From NCBI GenBank assembly GCA_947647645.1, contig CANSLE010000029.1:1-14368 (forward strand): 14,368 nucleotides of DNA, read 5' to 3'. Source of the DNA: an uncultured Microbacterium sp. (lineage in GTDB: Bacteria > Actinomycetota > Actinomycetes > Actinomycetales > Microbacteriaceae). A program made the position numbers and the translations under genes. Shown piece after piece: positions 1 to 7,910 of this stretch (the first letter of the stretch is position 1; every line of letters starts with the position of its first letter). The notes under the pieces were generated by a model. The model was not told the origin of the DNA. It did not search any database and saw only the letters and a list, made by a program, of their open reading frames with translations.

Positions 1-319
1 CCGCCGGGTCGCCGTCTTCGACCCGGTCGGTGCCCCGCGCGCTGCCGGCGACGTGCACGAGGGCGTGCACCGCCCCGGTGCGTGCCAGGTGCTCGGCCAG
101 CGCCGCCACGTCGGCCTCGTTCGACAGGTCGGCGGCGAAGGACGCTGAGCCCACCTCGGCATCCAGCGCGGCGAGCCGCTCGGCGCGCCGGGCGACACCC
201 ACCACGTCCCACCCCGCCGTGCGAAGCGCCCGCACCGTCGCGGCCCCGATCCCGGAGCTCGCGCCCGTCACCGCGGCACGTCGTCTGATTCCCTGCGAGT
301 TCCCCTGCGGCGACGTCAT
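1..319 (-). CDS. SDR-family NAD(P)-dependent oxidoreductase, N-terminal part (3' end beyond window)
   Basis: The first 106 residues of a short-chain dehydrogenase/reductase are readable on the minus strand from an ATG at 319. The cofactor motif TGASSGIG is at residues 18-25, after a basic start (IRRRAAV). An Arg pair follows the second beta strand (GVARR, about 42-46), which in this family often goes with NADP(H) preference. AADLSN (about 62-67) is the adenine-contact region. The usual NNAG motif reads HVAG at 89-92, a tolerated variant. The catalytic Ser, Tyr and Lys would lie beyond the left edge, so the substrate cannot be inferred. The start has only a G-run (GGGGG) immediately before the ATG, which is poorly spaced as a ribosome site. 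A slightly different start is possible, but little room exists before the Rossmann motif. The gene is divergent from metY and shares a 165-base intergenic region with it. Confidence 0.88.
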   Translation of the reverse strand, partial: MTSPQGNSQGIRRRAAVTGASSGIGAATVRALRTAGWDVVGVARRAERLAALDAEVGSASFAADLSNEADVAALAEHLARTGAVHALVHVAGSARGTDRVEDGDPA

Positions 320-417
320 GCCCCCACGCTACGTCACGATGCCGGATGCCGCCCGAAGCCCTTTCGTTACGTCACATGTCCCGGTCGTTGTTGACAAAGA
401 GACCGGCACCCTACTCT
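313..417. promoter_or_regulatory. Divergent control region between the SDR gene and metY: repeated ACGTCA plus candidate metY promoter
   Basis: The hexamer ACGTCA occurs three times: 313-318, 331-336 and 369-374. The last two are within an identical TACGTCAC octamer spaced 38 bases apart. A perfect TTGACA (391-396) is followed after 15 bases by TACTCT (412-417), a plausible but short-spaced sigma-70-type promoter reading toward metY. The TTGACA lies inside a small palindrome, TTGT-TG-ACAA (388-397). Repeats placed upstream of a TTGACA box suggest an activator or repressor site, but the regulator is unknown. The sequence does not show the McbR-type operator I would expect from corynebacterial methionine genes. 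No SAM riboswitch fold is apparent in this short leader. Confidence 0.4.
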
Positions 418-484
418 CGGTGATGGCCGCAGCATCCGCCCGCGGCACCCCGACCTCCCGCACGACCCCCGGATGGAGCCCGAC

Positions 485-1807
485 ATGTCCGCTGCCGAGA
501 ACTGGCGCTTCGAGACCACGCAGATCCACGCAGGCGCCCAGCCCGACCCGGTCACCAAGGCGCGCGCCACCCCGATCTACCAGACCACCTCTTACGTGTT
601 CGACAGCACCGACCACGCCGCGAACCTCTTCGCGCTGGCGGAGTTCGGCAACATCTACACCCGCATCCAGAACCCGACGCAGGATGTCGTCGAGCAGCGC
701 ATCGCCGCGCTCGAGGGCGGCACCGGCGCCCTCCTCGTCGCGTCGGGCCAGGCCGCGGAGACCTTCGCGGTGCTCAACATCGCCGAGGCCGGCGACCACA
801 TCGTCTCCTCCAGCTCGATCTACGGCGGCACGTACAACCTCTTCAAGTACACGCTCGGCAAGCTCGGCATCGAGGTCACCTTCGTCGAGAACCAGGACGA
901 CGCCGAGGAGTGGCGCCGCGCCGTGCGCCCGAACACGAAGCTGTTCTTCGCCGAGACGATCGGCAACCCGCAGATCAACGTCCTCGACATCCGCACCGTC
1001 GCCGACGTCGCGCACGAGGCCGGGGTGCCGCTCATCGTCGACAACACGATCGCCACGCCGTACCTCATCCGCCCGTTCGAGCACGGCGCCGACATCGTCG
1101 TGCACTCGGCCACCAAGTTCCTCGGCGGCCACGGCACCGTCATCGGCGGCGCGATCGTCGACGGCGGTACCTTCCCGTGGTCCGAGCACGCCGACCGCTT
1201 CCCGGGCCTGACCACACCCGACCCCTCGTACCACGGCGCGGTCTACACGCAGGCGGTCGGCGACGGCCTCGCCTACGTCATCAAGGCACGCGTGCAGCTG
1301 CTGCGCGACCTCGGCGCCGCCATCTCGCCGCAGAGCGCCTGGCTTCTCATCCAGGGCATCGAGACCCTGTCGCTGCGCATCGAGCGCCACGTGCAGAACG
1401 CGCAGGAGATCGCGGAGTGGCTCGAGAACCACGACGACATCGCGTCGGTCAACTACTCGGGTCTTCCCACCTCGCCCTGGTATGCCGCCGCCAACCGCTA
1501 CGCCCCGAAGGGCGTCGGCGCGGTGCTGTCGTTCGAGCTGAAGGGCGGCGTCGAGGCCGGCCGCGAGTTCGTCAACGCGCTCGAGCTGTTCAGCCACCTG
1601 GCGAACATCGGCGACGTCCGCTCGCTCGTCATCCACCCGGCATCCACGACGCACTCGCAGCTCACGCCCGAGCAGCAGCTCACCACGGGTGTCACGCCCG
1701 GCCTGGTGCGCCTGTCGGTGGGCCTCGAGAACGTCGAGGACCTCAAGGCCGACCTGGAGCAGGCGCTCGCCGCCGCGCGCAAGGTCGCCGAGGCCGCCCG
1801 CGCCTGA
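485..1807 (+). CDS. metY: O-acetyl-L-homoserine sulfhydrylase (O-acetylhomoserine aminocarboxypropyltransferase)
   Basis: This is a PLP enzyme of the Cys/Met metabolism family, 440 residues, the usual length for MetY. It makes homocysteine and acetate from O-acetylhomoserine and sulfide in the cytosol. Visible motifs are YTRIQNPT (59-66, Tyr and Arg hold the PLP phosphate of the partner subunit), SGQAA (88-92), the PLP-nitrogen Asp in IVDNT (Asp186) and the Schiff-base Lys211 in HSATKFLGGHGT. The C-terminal part carries SLVIHPASTTHSQL and LVRLSVGLE, both typical of the family. I chose the ATG at 485 because GGATGGAG (471-478) lies six bases before it. An in-frame ATG at 473 lies within that ribosome site. 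metX follows after 154 bases on the same strand, so both steps of the direct sulfhydrylation route are encoded together. Family assignment is very secure. The choice of OAH over OAS as the main substrate is inferred from the metX neighbour. Confidence 0.96.
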   Translation: MSAAENWRFETTQIHAGAQPDPVTKARATPIYQTTSYVFDSTDHAANLFALAEFGNIYTRIQNPTQDVVEQRIAALEGGTGALLVASGQAAETFAVLNIAEAGDHIVSSSSIYGGTYNLFKYTLGKLGIEVTFVENQDDAEEWRRAVRPNTKLFFAETIGNPQINVLDIRTVADVAHEAGVPLIVDNTIATPYLIRPFEHGADIVVHSATKFLGGHGTVIGGAIVDGGTFPWSEHADRFPGLTTPDPSYHGAVYTQAVGDGLAYVIKARVQLLRDLGAAISPQSAWLLIQGIETLSLRIERHVQNAQEIAEWLENHDDIASVNYSGLPTSPWYAAANRYAPKGVGAVLSFELKGGVEAGREFVNALELFSHLANIGDVRSLVIHPASTTHSQLTPEQQLTTGVTPGLVRLSVGLENVEDLKADLEQALAAARKVAEAARA

Positions 1808-1826
1808 CCCGACCGGATCCCCGCGA

Positions 1827-1916
1827 CGCACGAACTCCGCAGGATGCCGCGAACTCCGCAGCCGATCACGCATTCGGCTGCGGAGTTCGTGCGTTTCTGC
1901 GGAGTACGTGGCATCC
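1827..1916. repeat. Four-copy inverted/direct repeat in the metY-metX intergenic region
   Basis: The core GAACTCCGCAG occurs in forward orientation twice (within 1827-1842 and at 1851-1861) and as its reverse complement once exactly (1878-1888) and once with one change (CTGCGGAGTAC, 1897-1907). A 15-base perfect stem forms between 1851-1865 and 1874-1888 with an 8-base loop. The outer units give a competing perfect 16-base pairing (1827-1842 with 1878-1893), and GGATGCC (1842-1848) pairs with GGCATCC (1910-1916). No T-run follows, so it is not a classic intrinsic terminator. It may be a REP-like mobile palindrome or a processing/attenuation element between metY and metX. Confidence 0.8.
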
Positions 1917-1922
1917 GTAACA

Positions 1923-1939
1923 GTCCGTTCGGGACGGAC
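1923..1939 (+). other. Small hairpin in the metX leader
   Basis: GTCCGT (1923-1928) pairs perfectly with ACGGAC (1934-1939) across a five-base loop, just before the metX ribosome site GGGAGA (1947-1952). It is the last structured element between the large intergenic repeat and the metX start. It could stabilise the transcript 5' end or affect initiation. There is no direct evidence for either role. Confidence 0.4.
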
Positions 1940-1961
1940 GCGACCCGGGAGAATGGATGCC

Positions 1962-3164
1962 ATGGACTGGCAGACCTCCGAGGACACGGTGCCGAGCGCA
2001 CCGATCACGGAGGCTGACGCGCGCCTGCTGCGCGGACGTCCTCCGGCGACGGGGGCGTGGCGCGACGGCGATCCCGCCGGCGACCGGCGCTTCGCCGCGT
2101 TCGGCGCGTTCACGACCGAGGGTGGTCGGGAGCTTCCGGGCATCCGCATCGCCTACGAGACGTGGGGCGAGCTGTCCCCCGCCCGCGACAACGCGGTGCT
2201 CGTGCTGCACGCCCTGACCGGCGACAGCCATGTGCGCGGCGCCGCCGGACCGGGACACCCCACCGCCGGCTGGTGGGACGAGGTCGTCGGCCCGGGGGCG
2301 CCGATCGACACCGATCGCTGGTTCGTCGTGGCACCGAACATGCTCGGCGGATGCCAGGGGTCGACGGGCCCGTCGTCGATCGCCCCCGACGGCTACGAGT
2401 GGGCGGGCCGCTTCCCGTACCTCACGATCCGCGATCAGGTCGCCGCCCAGGTGCGCCTCGCCGACGCTCTCGGCATCGACGTCTGGGCCGCCGTCGTCGG
2501 CGGGTCGATGGGCGGCATGCACGCCCTCGAATGGGGCGTGGGCCTGCCCGAGCGCGTGCAGCGACTCGCGGTGCTCTCGTCACCCCCGACGACCACCGCC
2601 GACCAGATCGCGCTCAACGGCGTGCAGCTGGAGGCGATCCAGATCGATCCGCGCTTCGCCGAGGGCGAGTACTACGACGCGCCCGACGGCGAGGGCCCGC
2701 ACCGCGGCCTTGCCTTGGCCCGCCGCATGGCGCTGTTGAACTACCGCAGTCCCACCGAGCTCAACCAGCGCTTCCAGCGTTCCTGGCAGTCGGGCAAGAG
2801 CCCGCTCGGTCACGGCGGCCGGTTCGCGGTGGAGAGCTACCTCGACTTCCACGGCAACAAGTTCACGCGTCGCTTCGACGCCAACACGTACATCACGCTC
2901 GTGGAGGCGATGAACTCGCACGACGTCGGACGCGATCGCGGCGGCGTCGAGGACGCCCTCGCCCGTGTCACGGCGATCACCCTCGTGCTCGGCACCGACA
3001 GCGACCGGCTGTTCCCGGTCGACGGGCAGCATCGCATCGCCCGCGGCATCCGCTCGACGATCGACGACGGCGCCGTCGTGCTGTCGAGCGACTTCGGCCA
3101 CGACGGCTTCCTCATCGAGACGGCCGCCGTCGGCCCGCATCTGCGGCGCCTGCTGCAGAGCTGA
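1962..3164 (+). CDS. metX: Homoserine O-acetyltransferase
   Basis: An alpha/beta-hydrolase-fold acyltransferase of 400 residues. It transfers acetyl from acetyl-CoA to L-homoserine and so supplies the O-acetylhomoserine used by MetY. Visible features are the early strand VLVLHALTGDSHV (about 79-91), NMLGGCQGSTGPSS (126-139, a MetX signature), the nucleophile elbow VGGSMGG with Ser182, GTDSDRLFP with the catalytic Asp most likely Asp348, and DFGHDGFL with His380. The whole Ser-Asp-His triad is present and the length is normal. I chose the ATG at 1962 because GGGAGA (1947-1952) is well placed for it. In-frame ATG 1953 directly abuts that site. It lies 154 bases after metY behind a strong palindromic repeat and probably belongs to the same transcription unit. 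The downstream gene is convergent, 67 bases away, with no convincing intrinsic terminator in the gap. Confidence 0.96.
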   Translation: MDWQTSEDTVPSAPITEADARLLRGRPPATGAWRDGDPAGDRRFAAFGAFTTEGGRELPGIRIAYETWGELSPARDNAVLVLHALTGDSHVRGAAGPGHPTAGWWDEVVGPGAPIDTDRWFVVAPNMLGGCQGSTGPSSIAPDGYEWAGRFPYLTIRDQVAAQVRLADALGIDVWAAVVGGSMGGMHALEWGVGLPERVQRLAVLSSPPTTTADQIALNGVQLEAIQIDPRFAEGEYYDAPDGEGPHRGLALARRMALLNYRSPTELNQRFQRSWQSGKSPLGHGGRFAVESYLDFHGNKFTRRFDANTYITLVEAMNSHDVGRDRGGVEDALARVTAITLVLGTDSDRLFPVDGQHRIARGIRSTIDDGAVVLSSDFGHDGFLIETAAVGPHLRRLLQS

Positions 3165-3231
3165 GCGCGAGCTCACCCGCCGCAGCGCGTCGCGGGACGG
3201 AGGCGCGCGCGTCACCCCCGCCCCGCGGTGA

Positions 3232-6200
3232 TCAGACGGTCGTGCGTCCTCGGCGGAGGACCCGCAGGCCGACGCCCGCAGTCAGCAGGAGTGCGGCCAG
3301 GAGCACCCCCGCCCACGGTGCCTGGGCGCCCGACACCGCCAACTGCCCGGCGGGGAGCACCGTCACCGGTACCTGCGCGATCAGCGTTCCAGCGCTGTCC
3401 CACACGAACACCGTGTGCACGCCGACGGACAGCGACGCGGGGATCGCCACGTCGAACACCGTCCGGCCCGCGGCGTCGGCCCGCGGGATCCCGCCGATCC
3501 TGATCGGATCGCTGTGCAACTCCGCCGTCACCTGCTCATCCGGGTGCAGACCGGACACGCTCACCCGCACCGTCCCCCCGCGTTCCACGGAGGTCGCCGA
3601 CACCGATGCCGACGCCGGTGGGTGCGGAGTGGGGTTGGGGGTCGGCGTCGAGGTGGGCGTCGAGGTCGGCGTCGGGGTCGGCGTCGAGGTGGGCGTCGGG
3701 GTCGGCGTCGAGGTGGGCGTCGGAGTGGGGGTCGGCGTCGGCGTCACGGTCTCCGGGTCGACGCTCGAGAGGGTCGGCGTGACGGGCTGGAACGTGCCGT
3801 CCGCGCCGATCGTGAGGCGGTCGATGGTGGTCTCACGGTGCGTGCCGTCTCCGCCCGGGATCGCGAACCGGTGGTAGGCGATGTACCAGTCGTCGGTGCC
3901 CGGCACGTTGATGATCGAGCTGTGGCCGGTTCCGAGGATCCCCTGCGCGGCATCCTTCTGCAGGATGATGCCGCGGGAGGTCCACGGGCCGTCGACGCTC
4001 GTCGCCGTCGCGTACCCGACGCGGTAGTCCGGCGACCCCGTGTCATCGATCGAGTACGTGAGGTGGTACACACCGTCGCGGTAGTTGAGGAAGAGGCCCT
4101 CCCGGAAATCGGGGAGACCGCTGATCGCGCGGATCGTGTTCGGCACGATGCTCCTCATGTCGTCGGAGAGCTGGGCGTACACCGGGCTGCCGTTGCCCCA
4201 GAACAGGTAGTACTTGCCGGTCTTCGGGTCCCGGAACGCCGCCGGATCGATCGCCTGTCCGCTCGTGACCGACTCGTCGTTGCGGATCATCGGCTGCGCC
4301 TCGGCCACGAAAGGACCCTCCGGCCGATCGGCCACGGCGACACCGATCATCTTGCGATTGGCCTGCGGCTCGTGGCCGCTGAAGTAGAAGTAGTACTTCC
4401 CGCCCTTCTCAATGATCGTCGGCGCCCAGGCGTTGCCCGTCGCCCACGGGACGTTCCCGTTCGCCCCATCGAGAATGAGGAAGGGCTCGTCCGAGCGCGT
4501 CCAGTCGACGAGGTTCTTCGACGTCCAGACGTAGAAGCGGTTGCCGCCCCATCCCGCGACGCCGTCCGTCGTGGCGTAGATGTAGTACGTGTCCCCGAAC
4601 ACCGCGATGTTGGGGTCCGCATACAGTCCCGGCAGGACCGGGCTCTTCACCACGACCGCTTTCAGGGTCCAGACGACATCGGCGGCTCCGTCCCGCGACA
4701 GCGTGACCGTCGCAGGAGACGTGAGGTCGCGCGCGGTCCCCGAGGCGGGAGTCGCTTTGACGCCGGTGGCCGCCCCGTACATCGGTCGCAGCGCCGTCAG
4801 GTCCGTCCCCGGCTTGACGGGGAAGGTCACCGTGCGGGTGGCGGCATCCACGATCGGCGCGAGCCGGAGGGCGCTCTCGTCCCGCAGTCCGACCGCGCCG
4901 AGCACCGACGTGTTGCCCGACTGCTGGACGATCTCCGTCGGCGTCAGCGCCCGGTTGTAGATCGCGAACTGACGGTACTCTCCGGAGAAGTACCGATCGG
5001 CGTCGTAGAGCGATCGACCGAGGTAGTTCGCCGCCGTGCGCCCGCCGCCGATATCGGCCGGATCGCGCGTGACGTTCTGCTGGATGCCGACCTGCACGCC
5101 GTCGAGGTAGAGACGCGCGGTCGTGTCCTTCAGCGTGTATGTCAGCGTCGCCCAGGTGTCCCGAGCGAGGTCGGACCCGGACGAGACCGTCTGCTCGTTC
5201 TGCCAGTCCGACGGGGTCAGGCTCGTGCGATAGCCGTGTCCGGTGGTGAACAGGTACCCGTTGCCGACCCCGTTCGAGGTGTTGCCGAGGCCGTAGAGGA
5301 AGTACGGCGTCCGCTGGCCGGCGTTGATCCGCACCTGCGCCTGCACGGTGATGTCGGTCACCCCGGCGAGGAGGTTGTCCGGGAGCTTCACGTAGTCGTC
5401 GGCGCCGTCGAACGAGAGCGTGCCGGTCCCGCTCAGGCTCGCGCCGCCCTGCACGGTCGCGTCGCGCCCGTTGCCCGAGACGTCCGTGAGGGTCGTCCCC
5501 GTGCCGGAGAAGTCGTAGCTGACGATCTGCCCCTGCTCATTGGCCGTGACCGGTGACGGCACGTCCGCGCGCAGCGCCGCGAGCTCGGACGCGGTCACCG
5601 GCATGACGGTGCCGTGGCGCGGGCTCGACGGCAGCAGATAGGTGGCGGGCACCTTCCAGTCGGGCGAGCTCAGGCTGTCGCTTCCGAGCGGGATGTATCC
5701 ACGACCGCCGTACTCGTCGACGAACAGGTAGTACTTCGACCCGGACGTGTCGCCGTCGTTCGCGGCGAAGATCGTCGGCCCCTCGACGGCTCCGGTGCCG
5801 GCATCCCTGCCGATGCAGCTGTCGACCAGCCTCCATGCGGCGTTCTGCGCGCTCCAGCCGGCCACGCTCCTGTCGTCGACCGCCATCAGGCTGTCCGAGG
5901 ACTCCTCGATGATGTCGCGGCATCCGGTGACGCTGCCCTCGTCCTTCGTGAAGCGGTAGTACGTCCCGCCGTCCTTGCTCACGGTCGAGTCGATACGCGA
6001 GGCACCGAAGTCCTGCCAGACCTTGGCCTCGCTGAACGTGACGAAGTCGCGTGTCGTCGCGTACATCATCGTCTGGTAATAGCTGCCGGTGTGGCGGGGG
6101 TCGTCGTCCGCGAAGCGCGAGGCGGCCCAGAACACGACGTACTGACCAGTGCTGTCGTCGTAGTAGGCCTCGGGCGCCCACGTGTTGCCGACGTTGTCGG

Positions 6201-7833
6201 GCGCGATCTTGACGTGCCGTTGATCGCTCCACGTGACGAGGTCATGCGACTCCCAGATCTCGATGTACTTCGACCCCTGCGTCTGCGCGCGGCCCCAGTC
6301 GCCGTCGCGACCGATCGAGAGGTCCGTGGCGATGAGGTAGAACGTGTCCCCCTCGGGCGAGCGGATGAGGAACGGGTCGCGAAGGCCCTTCTCGCCGTAG
6401 ACGGAGGTGAGCTTCGGCTGTCCGCCGTTGAGCTCGGTCCACGAGAGGGCGTTGTTCCCGTTGCTCGCCGCGAAGTAGATGTTCTCTCCCGCGATGGAGT
6501 TGCCGGTGAAGTAGGCGAAGGTGTAGCCCGCGTACGGCTCCCGGTCGACGGCCTTGCGCACGGTGGCGGTGAAGGTGCGCGTTCTCGTCGCGGCGTTCTT
6601 CGTCGCCGAGGCGGTCAGCGTCACGGTGGTGTCCGCGGCCTGTCGTGCGACGACGCCGGTCGCGGTCACGACCGCAGGGGCGGACGAGGTCCAGGTGATC
6701 GACAGCCCCTCGGACGAGGTGGGCAGGGTGAGGTTGCCGCGGACGTCGTCGATGTGGGGAACCGCGACCGCGTCGACGGCGCGCTGTGCCGCTCCGCTGT
6801 CGTCGGGCTGCGCGACCACGGTCGCGGCGAAGGTGCGCGTCCGCGTCGCCCAGCCCTTCGTGGCCGTCGCCGTCAGCGTCACGGACGCGTCGGGCTGCCC
6901 GGCCGCGGGCCGGGTGACGACGCCGGCGGCGGAGAGGAACTCGGACGTCGAGGACGCCCACGTCACGGTCGACCCGTTCGGCGCGGCGGTGGGCAGCGTC
7001 ACGTCCGAGATCACCGCGCTGAGGTCGCCGACCGAGAGTGCGGCGAGGTCGCGGGAGGCGTGCGTGGCGTCATCGGGGACGAGCGCCGCGACGTCCGTCG
7101 CGCTCAGCGCACGGTCGTAGACGCGGAAGTCGCGGACGCTGCCGGCGAGGCGTCCATCGGCAGCGTAGAGGGATCGTCCGATGTAGTTCGCGGTCGTCGT
7201 GCCGTTGCCGATCGCCCCCGGGGCGAGAGTGGTGTTCGTGCGAGAGCCGACCTCCACGCCCTCGAGGTAGAGCCGGCTCGTCTGGGTGGCCGAGTCCAGC
7301 GTGTAGGTGATGGTCTTCCACGTGCCGCGAGGCAGGGCGCTGCGCGTGTCCATGCCCTGCTCACCGGTCCAGTTGCGGTCGGAGATGGCGGCCCGGTAGC
7401 CGTTGCCCGTGGTGAACAGGTAACCGTTGCCGACGCCGTCGTTCCCCGTGTTGCCGAAGCCCCAGATGAAGTAGTTGCCGCCCTGCTCCGGCCGAACCAG
7501 CACCTCGGTGCTCACCGTGATGGAGCTGAGGCCCGCCATGATGTTGTCGGGGAGCTTGACGTAGTCGTCGGCGCCGTCCAGCCGTACGCCCTCGCCCCCG
7601 GTCAGCACCGGATCGCCCACGTAGGCGGCATCGCGGTGGTTGCCCGACGAGTCGACGGCGACCGTCGCGGCTCCCGTCTCATCGAGGACGTAGTGGGCCA
7701 CCAGCCCGCTCCCGGTGTCCGCGGCGGCGATGGCCGGCACGGCGAGCGGTCCGACGGCCAGCACGGCGGTCAGCGAGAGGGCGAGCCAGGGGGTGCGGCG
7801 GCGCGGCGGCGCCTCCGTGCGGGGGTGCGACAC
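3232..7833 (-). CDS. Cell-surface multidomain glycoside hydrolase with two GH43 domains, two LamG domains and a sortase-type C-terminus
   Basis: A 1533-residue exported enzyme. In order: a signal peptide (basic RRR at 11-13, hydrophobic 16-37, probable cut after AIAA), LamG-like domain (about 42-250), two Ig-like repeats (about 262-340 and 347-426), GH43 domain 1 (about 436-745), second LamG-like domain (about 768-970), an Ig-like spacer (about 985-1062), GH43 domain 2 (about 1064-1355), Pro/Thr linker (1364-1404), a last Ig-like module, LAVSG (1498-1502), a hydrophobic helix and RRGR. Both catalytic domains look intact: Asp486, Asp615 and Glu684 in the first; Asp1073, Asp1196 and Glu1245 in the second. 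GH43 enzymes cleave arabinan, arabinoxylan or xylo-oligosaccharides; the exact bond cannot be told from sequence. I chose the GTG at 7833 because GAAAGGA sits 10 bases upstream and it gives a normal signal peptide; in-frame upstream starts at 7863 and 7896 give unnatural extensions. LAVSG resembles the LAxTG sortase E signal with Ser for Thr. A LacI-type operator upstream suggests sugar induction. Confidence 0.92.
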   Translation of the reverse strand: MSHPRTEAPPRRRTPWLALSLTAVLAVGPLAVPAIAAADTGSGLVAHYVLDETGAATVAVDSSGNHRDAAYVGDPVLTGGEGVRLDGADDYVKLPDNIMAGLSSITVSTEVLVRPEQGGNYFIWGFGNTGNDGVGNGYLFTTGNGYRAAISDRNWTGEQGMDTRSALPRGTWKTITYTLDSATQTSRLYLEGVEVGSRTNTTLAPGAIGNGTTTANYIGRSLYAADGRLAGSVRDFRVYDRALSATDVAALVPDDATHASRDLAALSVGDLSAVISDVTLPTAAPNGSTVTWASSTSEFLSAAGVVTRPAAGQPDASVTLTATATKGWATRTRTFAATVVAQPDDSGAAQRAVDAVAVPHIDDVRGNLTLPTSSEGLSITWTSSAPAVVTATGVVARQAADTTVTLTASATKNAATRTRTFTATVRKAVDREPYAGYTFAYFTGNSIAGENIYFAASNGNNALSWTELNGGQPKLTSVYGEKGLRDPFLIRSPEGDTFYLIATDLSIGRDGDWGRAQTQGSKYIEIWESHDLVTWSDQRHVKIAPDNVGNTWAPEAYYDDSTGQYVVFWAASRFADDDPRHTGSYYQTMMYATTRDFVTFSEAKVWQDFGASRIDSTVSKDGGTYYRFTKDEGSVTGCRDIIEESSDSLMAVDDRSVAGWSAQNAAWRLVDSCIGRDAGTGAVEGPTIFAANDGDTSGSKYYLFVDEYGGRGYIPLGSDSLSSPDWKVPATYLLPSSPRHGTVMPVTASELAALRADVPSPVTANEQGQIVSYDFSGTGTTLTDVSGNGRDATVQGGASLSGTGTLSFDGADDYVKLPDNLLAGVTDITVQAQVRINAGQRTPYFLYGLGNTSNGVGNGYLFTTGHGYRTSLTPSDWQNEQTVSSGSDLARDTWATLTYTLKDTTARLYLDGVQVGIQQNVTRDPADIGGGRTAANYLGRSLYDADRYFSGEYRQFAIYNRALTPTEIVQQSGNTSVLGAVGLRDESALRLAPIVDAATRTVTFPVKPGTDLTALRPMYGAATGVKATPASGTARDLTSPATVTLSRDGAADVVWTLKAVVVKSPVLPGLYADPNIAVFGDTYYIYATTDGVAGWGGNRFYVWTSKNLVDWTRSDEPFLILDGANGNVPWATGNAWAPTIIEKGGKYYFYFSGHEPQANRKMIGVAVADRPEGPFVAEAQPMIRNDESVTSGQAIDPAAFRDPKTGKYYLFWGNGSPVYAQLSDDMRSIVPNTIRAISGLPDFREGLFLNYRDGVYHLTYSIDDTGSPDYRVGYATATSVDGPWTSRGIILQKDAAQGILGTGHSSIINVPGTDDWYIAYHRFAIPGGDGTHRETTIDRLTIGADGTFQPVTPTLSSVDPETVTPTPTPTPTPTSTPTPTPTSTPTPTPTSTPTSTPTPNPTPHPPASASVSATSVERGGTVRVSVSGLHPDEQVTAELHSDPIRIGGIPRADAAGRTVFDVAIPASLSVGVHTVFVWDSAGTLIAQVPVTVLPAGQLAVSGAQAPWAGVLLAALLLTAGVGLRVLRRGRTTV
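3622..3744 (-). repeat. Tandem repeat encoding the Pro/Thr(Ser) linker of the GH43 protein
   Basis: The stretch encodes alternating Pro and Thr or Ser residues (1364-1404) joining the second catalytic domain to the wall-proximal Ig-like module. At DNA level a 24-base unit is perfectly duplicated at 3671-3694 and 3695-3718 with imperfect copies on both sides. Such linkers act as flexible, often glycosylated spacers. The near-identical DNA copies would allow length change by slippage. Confidence 0.85.
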
Positions 7834-7896
7834 GGTGCTGTGGTCCTTTCGAGCGAGCGTCATTGCTACTGTCGACGGCGATGTCGGGCGTGGCAA

Positions 7897-7910
7897 TGTT
7901 AGCGCTCACT
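7897..7910. promoter_or_regulatory. LacI-family-type operator upstream of the GH43 gene
   Basis: TGTTAGCGCTCACT is an imperfect palindrome around the central AGCGCT. It closely matches the TGTTAGCGCTAACA type sites bound by LacI-family sugar repressors in actinobacteria (established for xylan/arabinose-type regulators). It lies 64 bases upstream of the GTG start at 7833, next to a TTGCCA (minus-strand reading of 7891-7896) that could be a -35 box, with only a weak -10. Placement fits repression of the polysaccharidase in the absence of pentose oligosaccharides. The regulator gene is not in the window. Confidence 0.6.

Noticed and set aside
320..484. SAM or other riboswitch before metY
   Set aside because: The leader is short and I see no matching multi-stem fold; only short repeats and a promoter-like TTGACA are visible.
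329..2149. Very long open frame antisense to metY and metX
   Set aside because: Its composition is Arg/Val/Asp-rich with no domain, and it overlaps two secure genes on the other strand; long antisense frames are expected in high-GC coding DNA.
3165..3231. Bidirectional terminator between metX and the GH43 gene
   Set aside because: Only a weak five-base GAGCT/AGCTC pairing is visible with no T-run on either strand.
3622..3744. Regularly spaced repeats as a CRISPR array
   Set aside because: Units are contiguous, in frame and encode a Pro/Thr linker; there are no unique spacers.
5614..7902. 762-residue plus-strand frame opposite the GH43 gene
   Set aside because: It is antisense to a gene with clear domains and catalytic residues. 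It has low-complexity Arg/Gly/Val composition and no ribosome site or family motif.
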